Source: a virus. From it: 32,678 nucleotides of DNA. The translations under genes were made by a program, and so were the position numbers. Positions 14,744-24,712 of the stretch are shown here, one piece after another (position 1 is the first letter of the stretch; each line of letters begins with the position of its first letter). The notes below the pieces were generated by a model. The model made no database searches. It was not told where the DNA came from and worked only from the letters and a program-made list of their open reading frames with translations. Location of the stretch: positions 1-32,678 of the IMG/VR virus record IMGVR_UViG_3300010354_000324; one strand, written 5' to 3'.

Positions 14744-16543
14744 ATGCCATTCTATAAAGATTCTTTTAAAACAGATATAGTAAAAACAGTTTATAATGAC
14801 TTAATTAATGGAAAACATTATTTATTTTTGGGTAAAACAGACGTTTGGGGAAATGTGGATTCTCCTGATACAATTGTTGACACCTTTGAAGAAGATAATA
14901 ATGCATTAAGAGACATGTTTTCTGCCATACAACTAAAAGCAGATGACGTTTATTATGCTATTAGAAAAAACACATGGACTTCTGGAGTTGTTTATGATGA
15001 ATTTTCTGCAACAGAAAATTTACTAAATAAAAATTATTATGTTACAGTTGAGCCATCCTCCGGTCTTGCTTGTAATGTATATATTTGTATTAGCAATAAT
15101 TCGGGTGCAGTAAGCCAATACAGTCCACCAACCACTGCACCAACAAATAATAATTTAATAGTAACAAACGATGGTTATATATGGAAATTTGTTTATAATA
15201 CATTACGAAGTGGTATCTCTACTGATCTTTATACTAAAGTAAAAACGGATAGTTTAATTCCATTTAAGGACTCAGGAGATAACTATTTAACAACAAATGT
15301 ATCATTTGGTAGCATAGAAGGAATAGATATAACTAAATTTGGAGAAGCCTTTCCATATGCGGTTAATTTAAATGAAAACGCTTCTTATACTATAATAGAT
15401 TCTGATACTGAAGAAAATTTAGTTTTAACTTTAAATTCATTAGACACAACCATAAATAGAACTTCTGGATTTTATGACAACAGAACATATTCATTAATGA
15501 TTTTAGATGCAACAACAAAAATTGTATTGAATGTTCATACGATAGATAGTCTATCAATATCATCAAATGTAATAATTTGTAGAGTGTGTGAACAAATATC
15601 TAAAGATAATGCATACAACAATCAAATATATAAAATAGTTCCTAAAATAACAATAAGCGGAAACTGTTCAAATTTAATAGCATATCCATCTTTAGACACA
15701 ACTACTAGAAAAATTACAAAAATTAATATTTTTCAATATGGTTCAGGTTGTTCCGATATCACTGCAGAAGTTATAGGAAATTATGAATTGGCTCCAAGAA
15801 TTTCGCCCACAGGTGGAGTTGGATTGTCCCCACTACACGATTTAAAATGTAATAACATCATAATATATAAAAAATTTAATCCAACATCATCGGATACTTA
15901 CAATAAACTCGACAGTCTGAATGGAATATTAAGCACACCATCTTATACATATACGGCAGATGGGCCAACTGTGTCAATGTTGGGTTACGATAGTAACAAT
16001 TTTAGGCAATACGGTTTAATTAAAAGAGAAGAATATGTTGGAACTTCTGATAATGATTTTATAATTAATGATACAGAAAATTTAAGAAATTATGACATTT
16101 TAACTCTATATAAAGGATCCTCACCAACTTCCCCTGAACCATTTTATGATGTTGAAGACATAACTAATACTAATGGTTTAAACGGAATAACAGAATTTAC
16201 AATAAATGATTATGTAGCACAAATAAATTCCAGTAGTGAACTATTAGCCTATGGCAGAGTGTTGAGCATTTCGTTCGATAAAACCTCTGCTACAACACAC
16301 AATTTACCAAAAATAGCGGTTCAAACACTCTATGGAACATTTTCATCATCAACTACAGTAAATAATTTAAAAAAATATAACCCAACTACAGGAACAACAC
16401 AAGATACTCTAATAAATACATATGCTATAACTAGTAAAAATATGTTATCTTTGAGAGGTCGAGTGTTGCATATACAAAATTTTACACCAAAACAGTTAAC
16501 AACAGACGGCTCAACTACTATAAAATTCTTTATAACAATCTAA
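14744..16543 (+). CDS. gp8: Baseplate wedge protein gp8 homologue
   Basis: A 599-aa protein, much longer than T4 gp8 (334 aa). The N-terminal 180 residues match the family: a start with KTDIVKTVYNDLINGKHYLFLG, then ALRDMFSAIQLKADDVYYAIRK, TWTSGVVYDEFS, NYYVTVEPSSG, VYICISNNSGAVSQYSPP and NDGYIWKFVYNT. These are the conserved wedge residues around the WTSGxVYD and DGYxWKF motifs. The remaining 400 residues add further beta-rich domains (SGFYDNRTYSLMILD, TTRKITKINIFQYGSG, YGTFSSSTTVN), as in enlarged gp8 proteins of aquatic T4-like phages. Gp8 dimers bind gp10 and gp7 in the outer wedge. AGGA at 14732-14735 precedes the ATG by eight bases. Confidence 0.85.
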   Translation: MPFYKDSFKTDIVKTVYNDLINGKHYLFLGKTDVWGNVDSPDTIVDTFEEDNNALRDMFSAIQLKADDVYYAIRKNTWTSGVVYDEFSATENLLNKNYYVTVEPSSGLACNVYICISNNSGAVSQYSPPTTAPTNNNLIVTNDGYIWKFVYNTLRSGISTDLYTKVKTDSLIPFKDSGDNYLTTNVSFGSIEGIDITKFGEAFPYAVNLNENASYTIIDSDTEENLVLTLNSLDTTINRTSGFYDNRTYSLMILDATTKIVLNVHTIDSLSISSNVIICRVCEQISKDNAYNNQIYKIVPKITISGNCSNLIAYPSLDTTTRKITKINIFQYGSGCSDITAEVIGNYELAPRISPTGGVGLSPLHDLKCNNIIIYKKFNPTSSDTYNKLDSLNGILSTPSYTYTADGPTVSMLGYDSNNFRQYGLIKREEYVGTSDNDFIINDTENLRNYDILTLYKGSSPTSPEPFYDVEDITNTNGLNGITEFTINDYVAQINSSSELLAYGRVLSISFDKTSATTHNLPKIAVQTLYGTFSSSTTVNNLKKYNPTTGTTQDTLINTYAITSKNMLSLRGRVLHIQNFTPKQLTTDGSTTIKFFITI

Positions 16544-16556
16544 AGAGCAAAACAAT

Positions 16557-18611
16557 ATGGCATTTAAACACCAAGACGAATTAAAAAACTCACCATACTT
16601 TGATGATTTTGACGATACAAAGAATTTTTTACAAATTCTTTTTAAACCGGGAGTAGCAGTTCAGGCAAGAGAATTAACACAACTTCAGTCGATACTACAA
16701 AATCAAATATCTAAAATATCAGATCATATTTTTAAAGATGGATCTCAAGTCTTTGGTGCAAAGGTCACATTAACAAATTATTTTTATATTAGAATAAAAA
16801 ATAATTCAATTAAAGATGCAACGAATACTGTTATAAATTCAGATTTTACGGATAAAACTGTTTGTGAAAATTATTTTAAAAATAAACAATTTGCGCCAAC
16901 ATCATTTACTTATAATAGCACTTCATATACACAAAGAACAGGAACTTCTGGTATAGTAAATATTGAAGACGATGTTGATTTTCAGGTTAAAATTATAGAC
17001 GTTTTACCTGAAACCGTTTCTGACAATTTAATTATTGTATTTAAATTTATAAAGGGCAATCTCAATAAATTAAAACAACTAACTGATATAAAATTAATTG
17101 AAATAACTAATTCTAACTGGAATTCAACATCAGTTGATGCGTTAGAAGTTAAAGACAATTCAAATCAAAATCCAATAAATTTTGAAATAGAACCATCTGT
17201 TACACAAGCAAGTGAATTGTTACTGGACAATATGAATACTGTAATGGTTGCATCAGTTTCTCCTGGTATATTTTATAAATTTGGTCGATTTGTAAATACT
17301 GAAGAATCGACGACTGTATTGTATAAAATAAGCACAAGTTCAAATGCTCTACTTGAAATAGAGAGCACAATGAATAATGGCTTAAAAACGCCAATAACAG
17401 GTAAAGAAGAATATGTTGGCAGAAAATTATTTTCATATCCATCAAAGAAAATAGGATTTGATATAACAACAAAAATTGTAGATTTTAGAGAAGATATAAC
17501 TCTTGTTGATAATGCAATAGGATCTTATAACGAAAAGGCCCCAGGTGCAGATAGATTAAAAATAGATTTTACGTTAACAAATAAAGATTTTGATATAGAC
17601 GTATTAGAAAATTATAATGCAGAATCTTTTGTTGAAGTTGCACGCGTGAGTAAGGGTGCACCAGATTTTATCAAAGGTGGAGCAGATTATAGTGAAATAT
17701 TAAAATTATTTGCCCAGAGAACATATGAAGAATCCGGTTCTTATACGGTTCTTCCATTTTTAATTGATTTTAAAGAACATTTAAGAAAAGATTTATATAT
17801 TTTTAGTTCAGCTTCAATTGCTCCTCAAATTGAAGTTGGAGATTTAATAGTACAAAAAACAATAGGAGCAAACGACGTATCTATTCGATTTAGCGGGTCT
17901 ACTGCATCCACACCTATTTTATTATTTCCAACACAAACAAAACCAGCAGGAAATTATAAATATGGCACAGAAATACAAAGTGAACCTATTGGTATTATAG
18001 AGAGAATAGATCGTTTAGGTGGCAAAGTGTACATAAGATCATTAAACGGGTTATCATTTAGTTCTTTTAGTTCTGGTAAAGAATTTTCTGTAAAAACTGT
18101 AGATACTGGTACATTTAGCCAAACAGTAACACTAGATGCCTCAGTTCAATTTATATTAGACGATATAGGTATTTACCCACCATCAAACACAACAGAACCG
18201 GGTGATGAATCTAAATTTGTCATAAAAGTAAATCCAGGTAAAGCGTACATTGAAGGATTTTCTTACGAGAACCTTATACCACAAAATGTAACGTGCGATA
18301 AAGCCAGAGATACATTTTTAAATTCATCTGTTATTAATTCACAAATTAATAATTTAATTTATATGAAACCTGTTGTCGATTCAACATTAAACAACACTCT
18401 TATAGCAGAAGATATATTTGAGGAAAAAATAAAGGTTCACGGAAATGTGGTGGAAATAGAATTTAGAGGAACACCCGAAAGCTCCTTTGCACAAGGCCAA
18501 TTAACACATTGGGCACCATTTAAAGACGGAACTATGGTTAATACACAAACACCATATATTAATATAAATAATAAAGAACATATAGCATTCGTATCAGGAA
18601 CAATCTCATAA
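16557..18611 (+). CDS. Virion structural protein, baseplate periphery (DUF4815-like)
   Basis: A 684-aa protein. The N-terminal block (SPYFDDFDDTKNFLQILFKP, then GVAVQARELTQLQSILQNQISKISDHIFKDGSQVFG) is the highly recognisable start of a family found in T4-like cyanophages and other aquatic myoviruses, which I associate with DUF4815. Later elements: PSKKIGFDITTKIVDF, a DTGTF beta unit near residue 516, and FVIKVNPGKAYIEGFSYENL. In many relatives this domain lies at the N-terminus of one very long protein whose C-terminal part resembles the next gene here. Position after gp8 and before the fibres suggests a role in the outer baseplate, comparable in place to T4 gp9-gp11, but without clear homology to them. 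The binding site is a weak AAAGAG at 16542-16547. Confidence 0.72.
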   Translation: MAFKHQDELKNSPYFDDFDDTKNFLQILFKPGVAVQARELTQLQSILQNQISKISDHIFKDGSQVFGAKVTLTNYFYIRIKNNSIKDATNTVINSDFTDKTVCENYFKNKQFAPTSFTYNSTSYTQRTGTSGIVNIEDDVDFQVKIIDVLPETVSDNLIIVFKFIKGNLNKLKQLTDIKLIEITNSNWNSTSVDALEVKDNSNQNPINFEIEPSVTQASELLLDNMNTVMVASVSPGIFYKFGRFVNTEESTTVLYKISTSSNALLEIESTMNNGLKTPITGKEEYVGRKLFSYPSKKIGFDITTKIVDFREDITLVDNAIGSYNEKAPGADRLKIDFTLTNKDFDIDVLENYNAESFVEVARVSKGAPDFIKGGADYSEILKLFAQRTYEESGSYTVLPFLIDFKEHLRKDLYIFSSASIAPQIEVGDLIVQKTIGANDVSIRFSGSTASTPILLFPTQTKPAGNYKYGTEIQSEPIGIIERIDRLGGKVYIRSLNGLSFSSFSSGKEFSVKTVDTGTFSQTVTLDASVQFILDDIGIYPPSNTTEPGDESKFVIKVNPGKAYIEGFSYENLIPQNVTCDKARDTFLNSSVINSQINNLIYMKPVVDSTLNNTLIAEDIFEEKIKVHGNVVEIEFRGTPESSFAQGQLTHWAPFKDGTMVNTQTPYININNKEHIAFVSGTIS
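18563..18570 (+). promoter_or_regulatory. Possible late promoter box (TATAAATA)
   Basis: Exact TATAAATA at the end of the previous gene, 54 bases before the 18624 ATG. T4 late promoters often lie inside the upstream gene. The box is within an A+T-rich Ile/Asn codon run, so a chance match cannot be excluded. Confidence 0.4.
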
Positions 18612-18623
18612 TAAAGGATCAGT

Positions 18624-21600
18624 ATGGCAAATTTTACTGAATTAACTAAAACAATCGGCTCTCCTGTTGATGATGGTATCGAATATGAATTCAGAAGATT
18701 ATCTCAAACTGTCACGAATGTTATTAAGGCAGTTGTAAGTCAACCTTTTTACACGGATGTTAAAACTGCATACGATCCTTCAAAAACCAACACGTTCTCT
18801 ACATCGTATTTGAGCAACACAAGTCCATCTTTAGTAAAGCAAGCAGACTATACTGGAAAAATATGTGCAACCGGTGAATTAGTTAGAGCCACTTTATCAG
18901 ATTTTACTCAAACATTATTCATTAAAACAACAAGTGGAACCTTTGAAGCTAAAAATGGTCCAATATTTAATAACGGTAGAGGACTTAATGGTGCTGAAAT
19001 TGCGAATGGTTCTCAAAACGTATTCTCTTATGGATCAAGTATTAAAAATGTTAGATTTTTAACTTCTGTTCAAAAAATAACTGCATATTTTAGCACAGAT
19101 GAATGTGAACATTATAATCGCGGAACAACACAATTAGCATGTGATACCGGAAAACAATATCCAGAAAAACATTATTTTGATTATGGAACACCAATTGTAG
19201 GAAATACTGTAAGAATTAGAAATGGTGGAGTTAGCCAAGGTGGAACAAGATATTCCAATCAAAATGAATCAAACGGGTTCGATATTAGACAGATACCAAT
19301 TCAAACATATGGTAAAATATTATCAGTAATTTTGGGCACAAATAGTATAACGTTGATAGTTGAGATGAATCAACTTTTATCAGAAGATGCAATTACAACT
19401 ATTGGTGGATTGGATTATGTTTTAAATCTTTTCTATATTGAAGAAATACAAGACGTTCCTTGTGCTCGTTATAGGGTAGATAGAGTAGAAACTCTTGTAG
19501 ACAATAATATTTTACAAGAAGTAACTTTTTCCGAAACAAATGCCTTTACATATAATCCCACATTCCCAGGCCAACCAGCATATAAAGTAATTCAATATGA
19601 TAATACAAGCAGTGTGATCAGAGAAGGCCAAGAATATCTGGTTCGAACTGAAGCAAATGTGTTAGGTTGGGCGGCAGGAACTAGATCTTTATTCGTACAA
19701 TGTCTTAGTGGTATATTTAAGAAAGAAAATGGCCCAATATATCAATTAGATTCTACAGGAAATCTTTCATCTCTAGGTCTCGGAGGAAACGCATACGATC
19801 TAAATGCCTCAGATTTTAGCAAGAAAAGTGGATTTTTTGTTAACATATCAGAAGCATATAAAGGTGATATGACTGTTGGTGAAAACATAGTACAAAGAAT
19901 TGATACACAAGATGGATGGATAAAAGAACAAAATTATGAAATTGGTTCAACAGTAAGACAATATATTAATGAAAATGAATATATCAGTGGTAAAGTTATT
20001 AAATGGATAACACCAAAAACCGGAACTCAAAGTTTTATTAATCCACCAAAATTAGTAGTTAGAATGGATGATGAAAGTAAACAATTTACATTCACTCCCG
20101 GCTCACAAAAAATAGTTCCAGAAACCATACCCTTTGTTGATACACAAGATTGGTTATATAATTTAGATAAAACATTTATTCAATCTAAGAGTGGAACATT
20201 TAACACCGATCAAATAGTAAACAATAAAACAGAATTTAGTCAAATTTTAGAAACAAAAGGAAATGAAACATATTCAGTTGGAGCAAGAATTGCCCCAACC
20301 AATGCAGAAATAGGTTCTTTAAGTATAAACGCTTTAACTATACCCGCAGGAGGAACTGTTTATTCTAATGCCGGAACATATGGATTATCGGTTGCAAATA
20401 TAAAATCTATTGGCGATTATACTCTAGATGACGTTCTAACATTCATGGATCAATTATCTTTAGAGGGGGCAGTCATATTTGAAGTAGATCCAGTTTCCGT
20501 TAAATATTGCAAAGTAACACTAAAAACAACTACTGACGAATTAAGAGATAATGATGCTTTAATTTTGGGCGGATCGACAACTTCAAATGCTAAGATAGTT
20601 GCTCTTACAGATATTGACTCTGGACAGGTTGATGGTGATGGTAATCCTATATTTGTCACAGAATTAATAATTGAAAGAAAAACTACAGACGTTGTTTTAA
20701 AGAACGCAGATACTATAGTATCTGTTATAAGATCCGGAATACAATATAGTTTAAGAACTGCAGTTGAAGTTGACACAGTAGAACCTTATGCATCAATTCA
20801 CTTAAACGATAGATCAGAAACCGGATTAATATATCCATTACAAAATGCAAAATATTTTGAAAAGGTAAGAGATGCGAATGGAAATAATTTACAAAATATA
20901 AAGGTTACAAAAACTTTAAGTGGAACTTTTAGTGTTGGCACAATAACAATAGACACCACAAAAATTCCAAATGGCACACTAACTTCTGGGTATCTAATCT
21001 ATCAAAACAGTTCAAATAATATAGTAAAAACTTCAGACTCAAGTATTATTGTTCAGGACATCGAAACCAAAGCGTTAGATTTAACAGCACCTGCAGATTT
21101 AGATCCTGAGAATAAAAATTTTATATTTACAGGTGAATTTGAAATAAATATTGCTGCTATAACAAGAACTAAAAATTATGAATCTAACACCGAAACAAGA
21201 GCCCTCAAGTGGCAAGAATATATTACAGTAAACAATCAACAAGTAACAGTTGATGAATTTTATCTATATTTGACAAAATCAGATGTTCAAGAACTGGTTT
21301 CTGTTGCATATGGAGCAACAGATGTTACACAATATTTCTTATTCACTTCTGGAGAAACTGATGAGATATATGGGTTTGGTAAATTATTATTAAATAAAGA
21401 AAAGAGAACAGAATTCTTCTCTGCAATTGGACTAGATGAAACTGTAGCAAAAACTACCCCGTTCGACTTAAGTATATCCTATAATTACTTTGAACACAGT
21501 GGCAGCGGTCCGGTTGTAAGAGAATCCTACACATATGGAACCGGCGTGTTAATGCCTTTAGATGATATTGGTTATTTTCCATCAAAGACTGGAAAAATAT

Positions 21601-24494
21601 TCCATAAAAGCTCTATAATAGATTTTAGGCCAGTTGAAACATTGACAGCTCCCATAAGTAATAACGAAAATCCTTATGATAACACGGCATATTATGATAT
21701 AGTATTTACTTCTATACCCAATTCAAGATTTGTTATTAAAAATGAACATTATTTAAATAGAGTAGATAAATTATATCTTGATAAATCAGGAACATTTACC
21801 CTAGATAAGGGAGTATCTTCCATAGAGGCAGTAGAACCCGCAACTAATAACAAATTAGGAATGTTATTGTATACAGTTCAAGTTCCCGAATACACATTAA
21901 ATGTTAAAGACATTACATTTAGAAAAATAGAAAATAGACGATACACCATGCGTGATATCGGTAAACTCGATAAGAGAATATCAGAAATAGAATATTATAC
22001 TGTACTTTCTTTATTAGAAAAAGAGGCAACTGATCTTGTTGTTAAAGATGCAAACGGATTTACAAGAGAAAAAAATGGAGTTGTTGTTGATTCCTTCGTT
22101 AGCCATGCAGTTGGTGATGTTTATAGTGTACAATATAATGCATGTGTAAATCCACGAGAAGGCTACCTAAGACACCCATTTAAAACAACAAGATTGTCTT
22201 TAGTTCCTGATCCCGGTTCAACAAATAATTTCGTTGAACAAAATTCTGCAATTATAAAATCTGCATTTTCTGGGGCAATACAAGGCACAGGTCTTTACAT
22301 ACTACAACCAGAAAGTATAGAAACATTTATTACACAACCTTTAGCCACACAAACCGTATTAATTACAGCACTAGATAGTTTCCAATACGATGGAGAGGTC
22401 ATATTGAAACCTTCTTCTGATGATTGGGTGGACACTACGGTAAAGCCAGAGGTTAAAATTGATCTAACTGGTGGATTGAATGAGGCAATAGATAATATTA
22501 ATCAAGCACTATTTAATAATAATATTGCTCCATTCGGTACTTTCTTTTCAGATTGGCAAACAACAGATACAACAAGAACTACTCCGGGTCGCGTATCCCA
22601 AGGAAGAAGTATGTTTCAAGTTTGGGATGTAACTAGAGAACAAGAAAGAACAAGAACACAAGGACAATTAACATCTTCAGAGCGTAATGTAAGTTTGGGT
22701 GAAAGAGTAACCGATGTGTCTCTCGTTCATTTCATGAGACCCCAGACAATAAAAATATCGGCTACACAGTTAAGACCAAACACTAGAGTTTATATTTTCT
22801 TTGATAATATTGATATTAAAGAATATTGTAGATTTAATAGAAACGGCACTTATGTAAATTTTGTGGGAAATTTCCCTAAAACAGACAAAAATGGAAACAT
22901 AGAAATATTATTTGATTTACCCTCTAATAAATTTAGAACAGGAGAAAAATTATTTGTAATTACAGATAATCAAGTAAACGATAAAACAGATATAAATACC
23001 ACAATGTATGCCACTGCCGCATTTGCTGCTAGTGGTTTAAGTGTCACAAAAGAAACAACATCAACAACTGTAAGAGATTTTAGATTTAATAATACTCAAA
23101 CATTACAAGAAAGAACTGTAAGATCTAGAGAATTACAATTCTTATACAGTTTTGACCCTCTGGCACAAACATTCTTTGTAAATGAAGAATTATATCCAGA
23201 TGGGGTTTATGTTGAATCTTTAGATTTGTGTTTTAGCACTAAAGATCCAGTTATTCCTGTCAAAGTTGAACTCAGACCGACAGTAAACGGCTATCCAGAT
23301 ATTAATAGAATTTATCCAAATGGAGTTGCTGTAGTAAATGCAGCAAATGTAAAAGCATTAAATGACGCTGATGCTTTACCCGATATAAATGATTCCAACA
23401 AATTTACTAAATTTACATTTGATGCTCCAGTATATCTGTCTCCTGGCGAACACTCTTTTGTTGTTCGTTCTACAAGCAGAGAATATGCATTATATGCTGC
23501 AAAACTAGGAGATAGAGATGTTAGAGACGAAAACTTAAGAGTTCTAGAGAACCCATATTTAGGAGTTTTCTTTAGATCCGCAAATGCTTCTACTTGGGAA
23601 CCAGACGGTACAACTGATCTGATGTTTAAGATGAATAAATTAATATTTGATTCAACTGCATCACCAACAAACCCCGCATCTAAGACCTTTACTTTAGCAG
23701 CAGATGCCAGCATTGCAGCAGATTTTAATAATACGTTTGAAAATGGTGATGGTGATTTATTAACATTTAATACATATAATTTGGCACTTAAAGCAGTCGA
23801 TTATCCTAATTGTAGAGTAAATTATTCAGTTGATTACTATGAAGGATCTACAAATATAGATACTACAAATGTTCCTTTGAACACAGATATTGTTTTAGGT
23901 AATGCAGGTGCTATTAGAAGAGCCTCACCACAACAACAATTTAAAGTTGTAGTTAATACAACTCTAACGAATCCACATATTTCTCCAATATTTGATTTAG
24001 AAAAATCTGGAGTTCTATTTATTCGTAATATGATAGACGTTTCTGAAATAGGTGCAGATGGAAGAGCGTCTGCTACTATAATAGAAAATGAAACAAAACC
24101 ATTTGCTGCGATAAAACAATCAACAGCAGAAGGAAAGAATCCTGCAACAATGCGTTATATGACAAGAAAAATAACATTGGCTCCAGGATTTGATGCATCA
24201 AACATTAAAGTTCTTTTAACAGTATACAAACCACAAGGAACAGATCTTGCCGTTTTTGTTAAAACACAAGGTGCATCATCATCAGGACAATTTGAAAATC
24301 AACCATATGTCCAACTGACTAGAAGCGGAAATGATTTTGTGTCACTAGATGATCAAGATTATAGAGAAATTGAATATACGTTCCCAGAAGACATTGATGC
24401 ATTTGATAAATTTAGTATTAAGATATGCCTATTTTCTAATAATTCATGCAATGTACCTAAAGTCAAAGACATGAGAGGAATCGCAATACAATGA
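18624..24494 (+). CDS. Very large virion structural protein (1956 aa), baseplate/fibre-attachment type
   Basis: A 1956-aa protein. The N-terminal region (FTELTKTIGSPVDDGIEYEF) is followed by a series of small beta units marked by SGTF or SGIF at about residues 104, 362, 523, 766 and 1055. Around 1120-1160 is RRYTMRDIGKLDKRISEIEYYT, a helix pair typical of long structural proteins of T4-like cyanophages. From about 1370 on comes a set I recognise from the same proteins: MRPQTIKISATQLRPNTRVY, FRTGEKLFVITDNQVN, AASGL, FDPLAQTFFVNEELYPDGVY, then KVELRPTVNGYPD. The last part (residues about 1690-1956) contains beta domains with EIEYTFPEDIDAFDKFSIKI. Function is inferred from position and family: outer baseplate or fibre anchor. 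AAAGGA at 18613-18618 is the binding site. Confidence 0.75.
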   Translation: MANFTELTKTIGSPVDDGIEYEFRRLSQTVTNVIKAVVSQPFYTDVKTAYDPSKTNTFSTSYLSNTSPSLVKQADYTGKICATGELVRATLSDFTQTLFIKTTSGTFEAKNGPIFNNGRGLNGAEIANGSQNVFSYGSSIKNVRFLTSVQKITAYFSTDECEHYNRGTTQLACDTGKQYPEKHYFDYGTPIVGNTVRIRNGGVSQGGTRYSNQNESNGFDIRQIPIQTYGKILSVILGTNSITLIVEMNQLLSEDAITTIGGLDYVLNLFYIEEIQDVPCARYRVDRVETLVDNNILQEVTFSETNAFTYNPTFPGQPAYKVIQYDNTSSVIREGQEYLVRTEANVLGWAAGTRSLFVQCLSGIFKKENGPIYQLDSTGNLSSLGLGGNAYDLNASDFSKKSGFFVNISEAYKGDMTVGENIVQRIDTQDGWIKEQNYEIGSTVRQYINENEYISGKVIKWITPKTGTQSFINPPKLVVRMDDESKQFTFTPGSQKIVPETIPFVDTQDWLYNLDKTFIQSKSGTFNTDQIVNNKTEFSQILETKGNETYSVGARIAPTNAEIGSLSINALTIPAGGTVYSNAGTYGLSVANIKSIGDYTLDDVLTFMDQLSLEGAVIFEVDPVSVKYCKVTLKTTTDELRDNDALILGGSTTSNAKIVALTDIDSGQVDGDGNPIFVTELIIERKTTDVVLKNADTIVSVIRSGIQYSLRTAVEVDTVEPYASIHLNDRSETGLIYPLQNAKYFEKVRDANGNNLQNIKVTKTLSGTFSVGTITIDTTKIPNGTLTSGYLIYQNSSNNIVKTSDSSIIVQDIETKALDLTAPADLDPENKNFIFTGEFEINIAAITRTKNYESNTETRALKWQEYITVNNQQVTVDEFYLYLTKSDVQELVSVAYGATDVTQYFLFTSGETDEIYGFGKLLLNKEKRTEFFSAIGLDETVAKTTPFDLSISYNYFEHSGSGPVVRESYTYGTGVLMPLDDIGYFPSKTGKIFHKSSIIDFRPVETLTAPISNNENPYDNTAYYDIVFTSIPNSRFVIKNEHYLNRVDKLYLDKSGTFTLDKGVSSIEAVEPATNNKLGMLLYTVQVPEYTLNVKDITFRKIENRRYTMRDIGKLDKRISEIEYYTVLSLLEKEATDLVVKDANGFTREKNGVVVDSFVSHAVGDVYSVQYNACVNPREGYLRHPFKTTRLSLVPDPGSTNNFVEQNSAIIKSAFSGAIQGTGLYILQPESIETFITQPLATQTVLITALDSFQYDGEVILKPSSDDWVDTTVKPEVKIDLTGGLNEAIDNINQALFNNNIAPFGTFFSDWQTTDTTRTTPGRVSQGRSMFQVWDVTREQERTRTQGQLTSSERNVSLGERVTDVSLVHFMRPQTIKISATQLRPNTRVYIFFDNIDIKEYCRFNRNGTYVNFVGNFPKTDKNGNIEILFDLPSNKFRTGEKLFVITDNQVNDKTDINTTMYATAAFAASGLSVTKETTSTTVRDFRFNNTQTLQERTVRSRELQFLYSFDPLAQTFFVNEELYPDGVYVESLDLCFSTKDPVIPVKVELRPTVNGYPDINRIYPNGVAVVNAANVKALNDADALPDINDSNKFTKFTFDAPVYLSPGEHSFVVRSTSREYALYAAKLGDRDVRDENLRVLENPYLGVFFRSANASTWEPDGTTDLMFKMNKLIFDSTASPTNPASKTFTLAADASIAADFNNTFENGDGDLLTFNTYNLALKAVDYPNCRVNYSVDYYEGSTNIDTTNVPLNTDIVLGNAGAIRRASPQQQFKVVVNTTLTNPHISPIFDLEKSGVLFIRNMIDVSEIGADGRASATIIENETKPFAAIKQSTAEGKNPATMRYMTRKITLAPGFDASNIKVLLTVYKPQGTDLAVFVKTQGASSSGQFENQPYVQLTRSGNDFVSLDDQDYREIEYTFPEDIDAFDKFSIKICLFSNNSCNVPKVKDMRGIAIQ

Positions 24495-24712
24495 GCGACT
24501 TCATACCAATAAAAGACCATCCTTTTTTTAAAAAAGATCCACATTCTAAAGCAATTTTAAATTTTAACAGTGAAAAAAAATCAACTTTAGAAAATATTAA
24601 AAATTTATCTAATAAATACATACAAATAGAAAAAAAAATAGAAAATATTGATAACAATATAAATGATCTAAAACAATTATTAGAAAAAATAATTAAAGAA
24701 AAGAATAACTAA
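24491..24712 (+). CDS. Small coiled-coil protein between structural and fibre genes; unknown
   Basis: A 73-aa protein. After MSDFIPIKDHPFFKKDPHS the rest is a single charged amphipathic helix (residues about 28-72; KKIENIDNNINDLKQLLEKI) with regular hydrophobic spacing, so a trimeric or dimeric coiled coil is likely. It overlaps its neighbours on both sides by four and one bases (ATGA, then TAATG), which argues it is translated and needed with the fibre gene that follows. It might be a fibre or assembly cofactor. I do not recognise a family. Base use is as A-rich as its surroundings. Confidence 0.7.
   Translation: MSDFIPIKDHPFFKKDPHSKAILNFNSEKKSTLENIKNLSNKYIQIEKKIENIDNNINDLKQLLEKIIKEKNN

Noticed and set aside
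22991-22998. TATAAATA within the 1956-aa gene
   Set aside because: Lies about 1.5 kb from any gene start in the sense direction and arises from Asp-Ile-Asn-Thr codons; chance in A+T-rich DNA.
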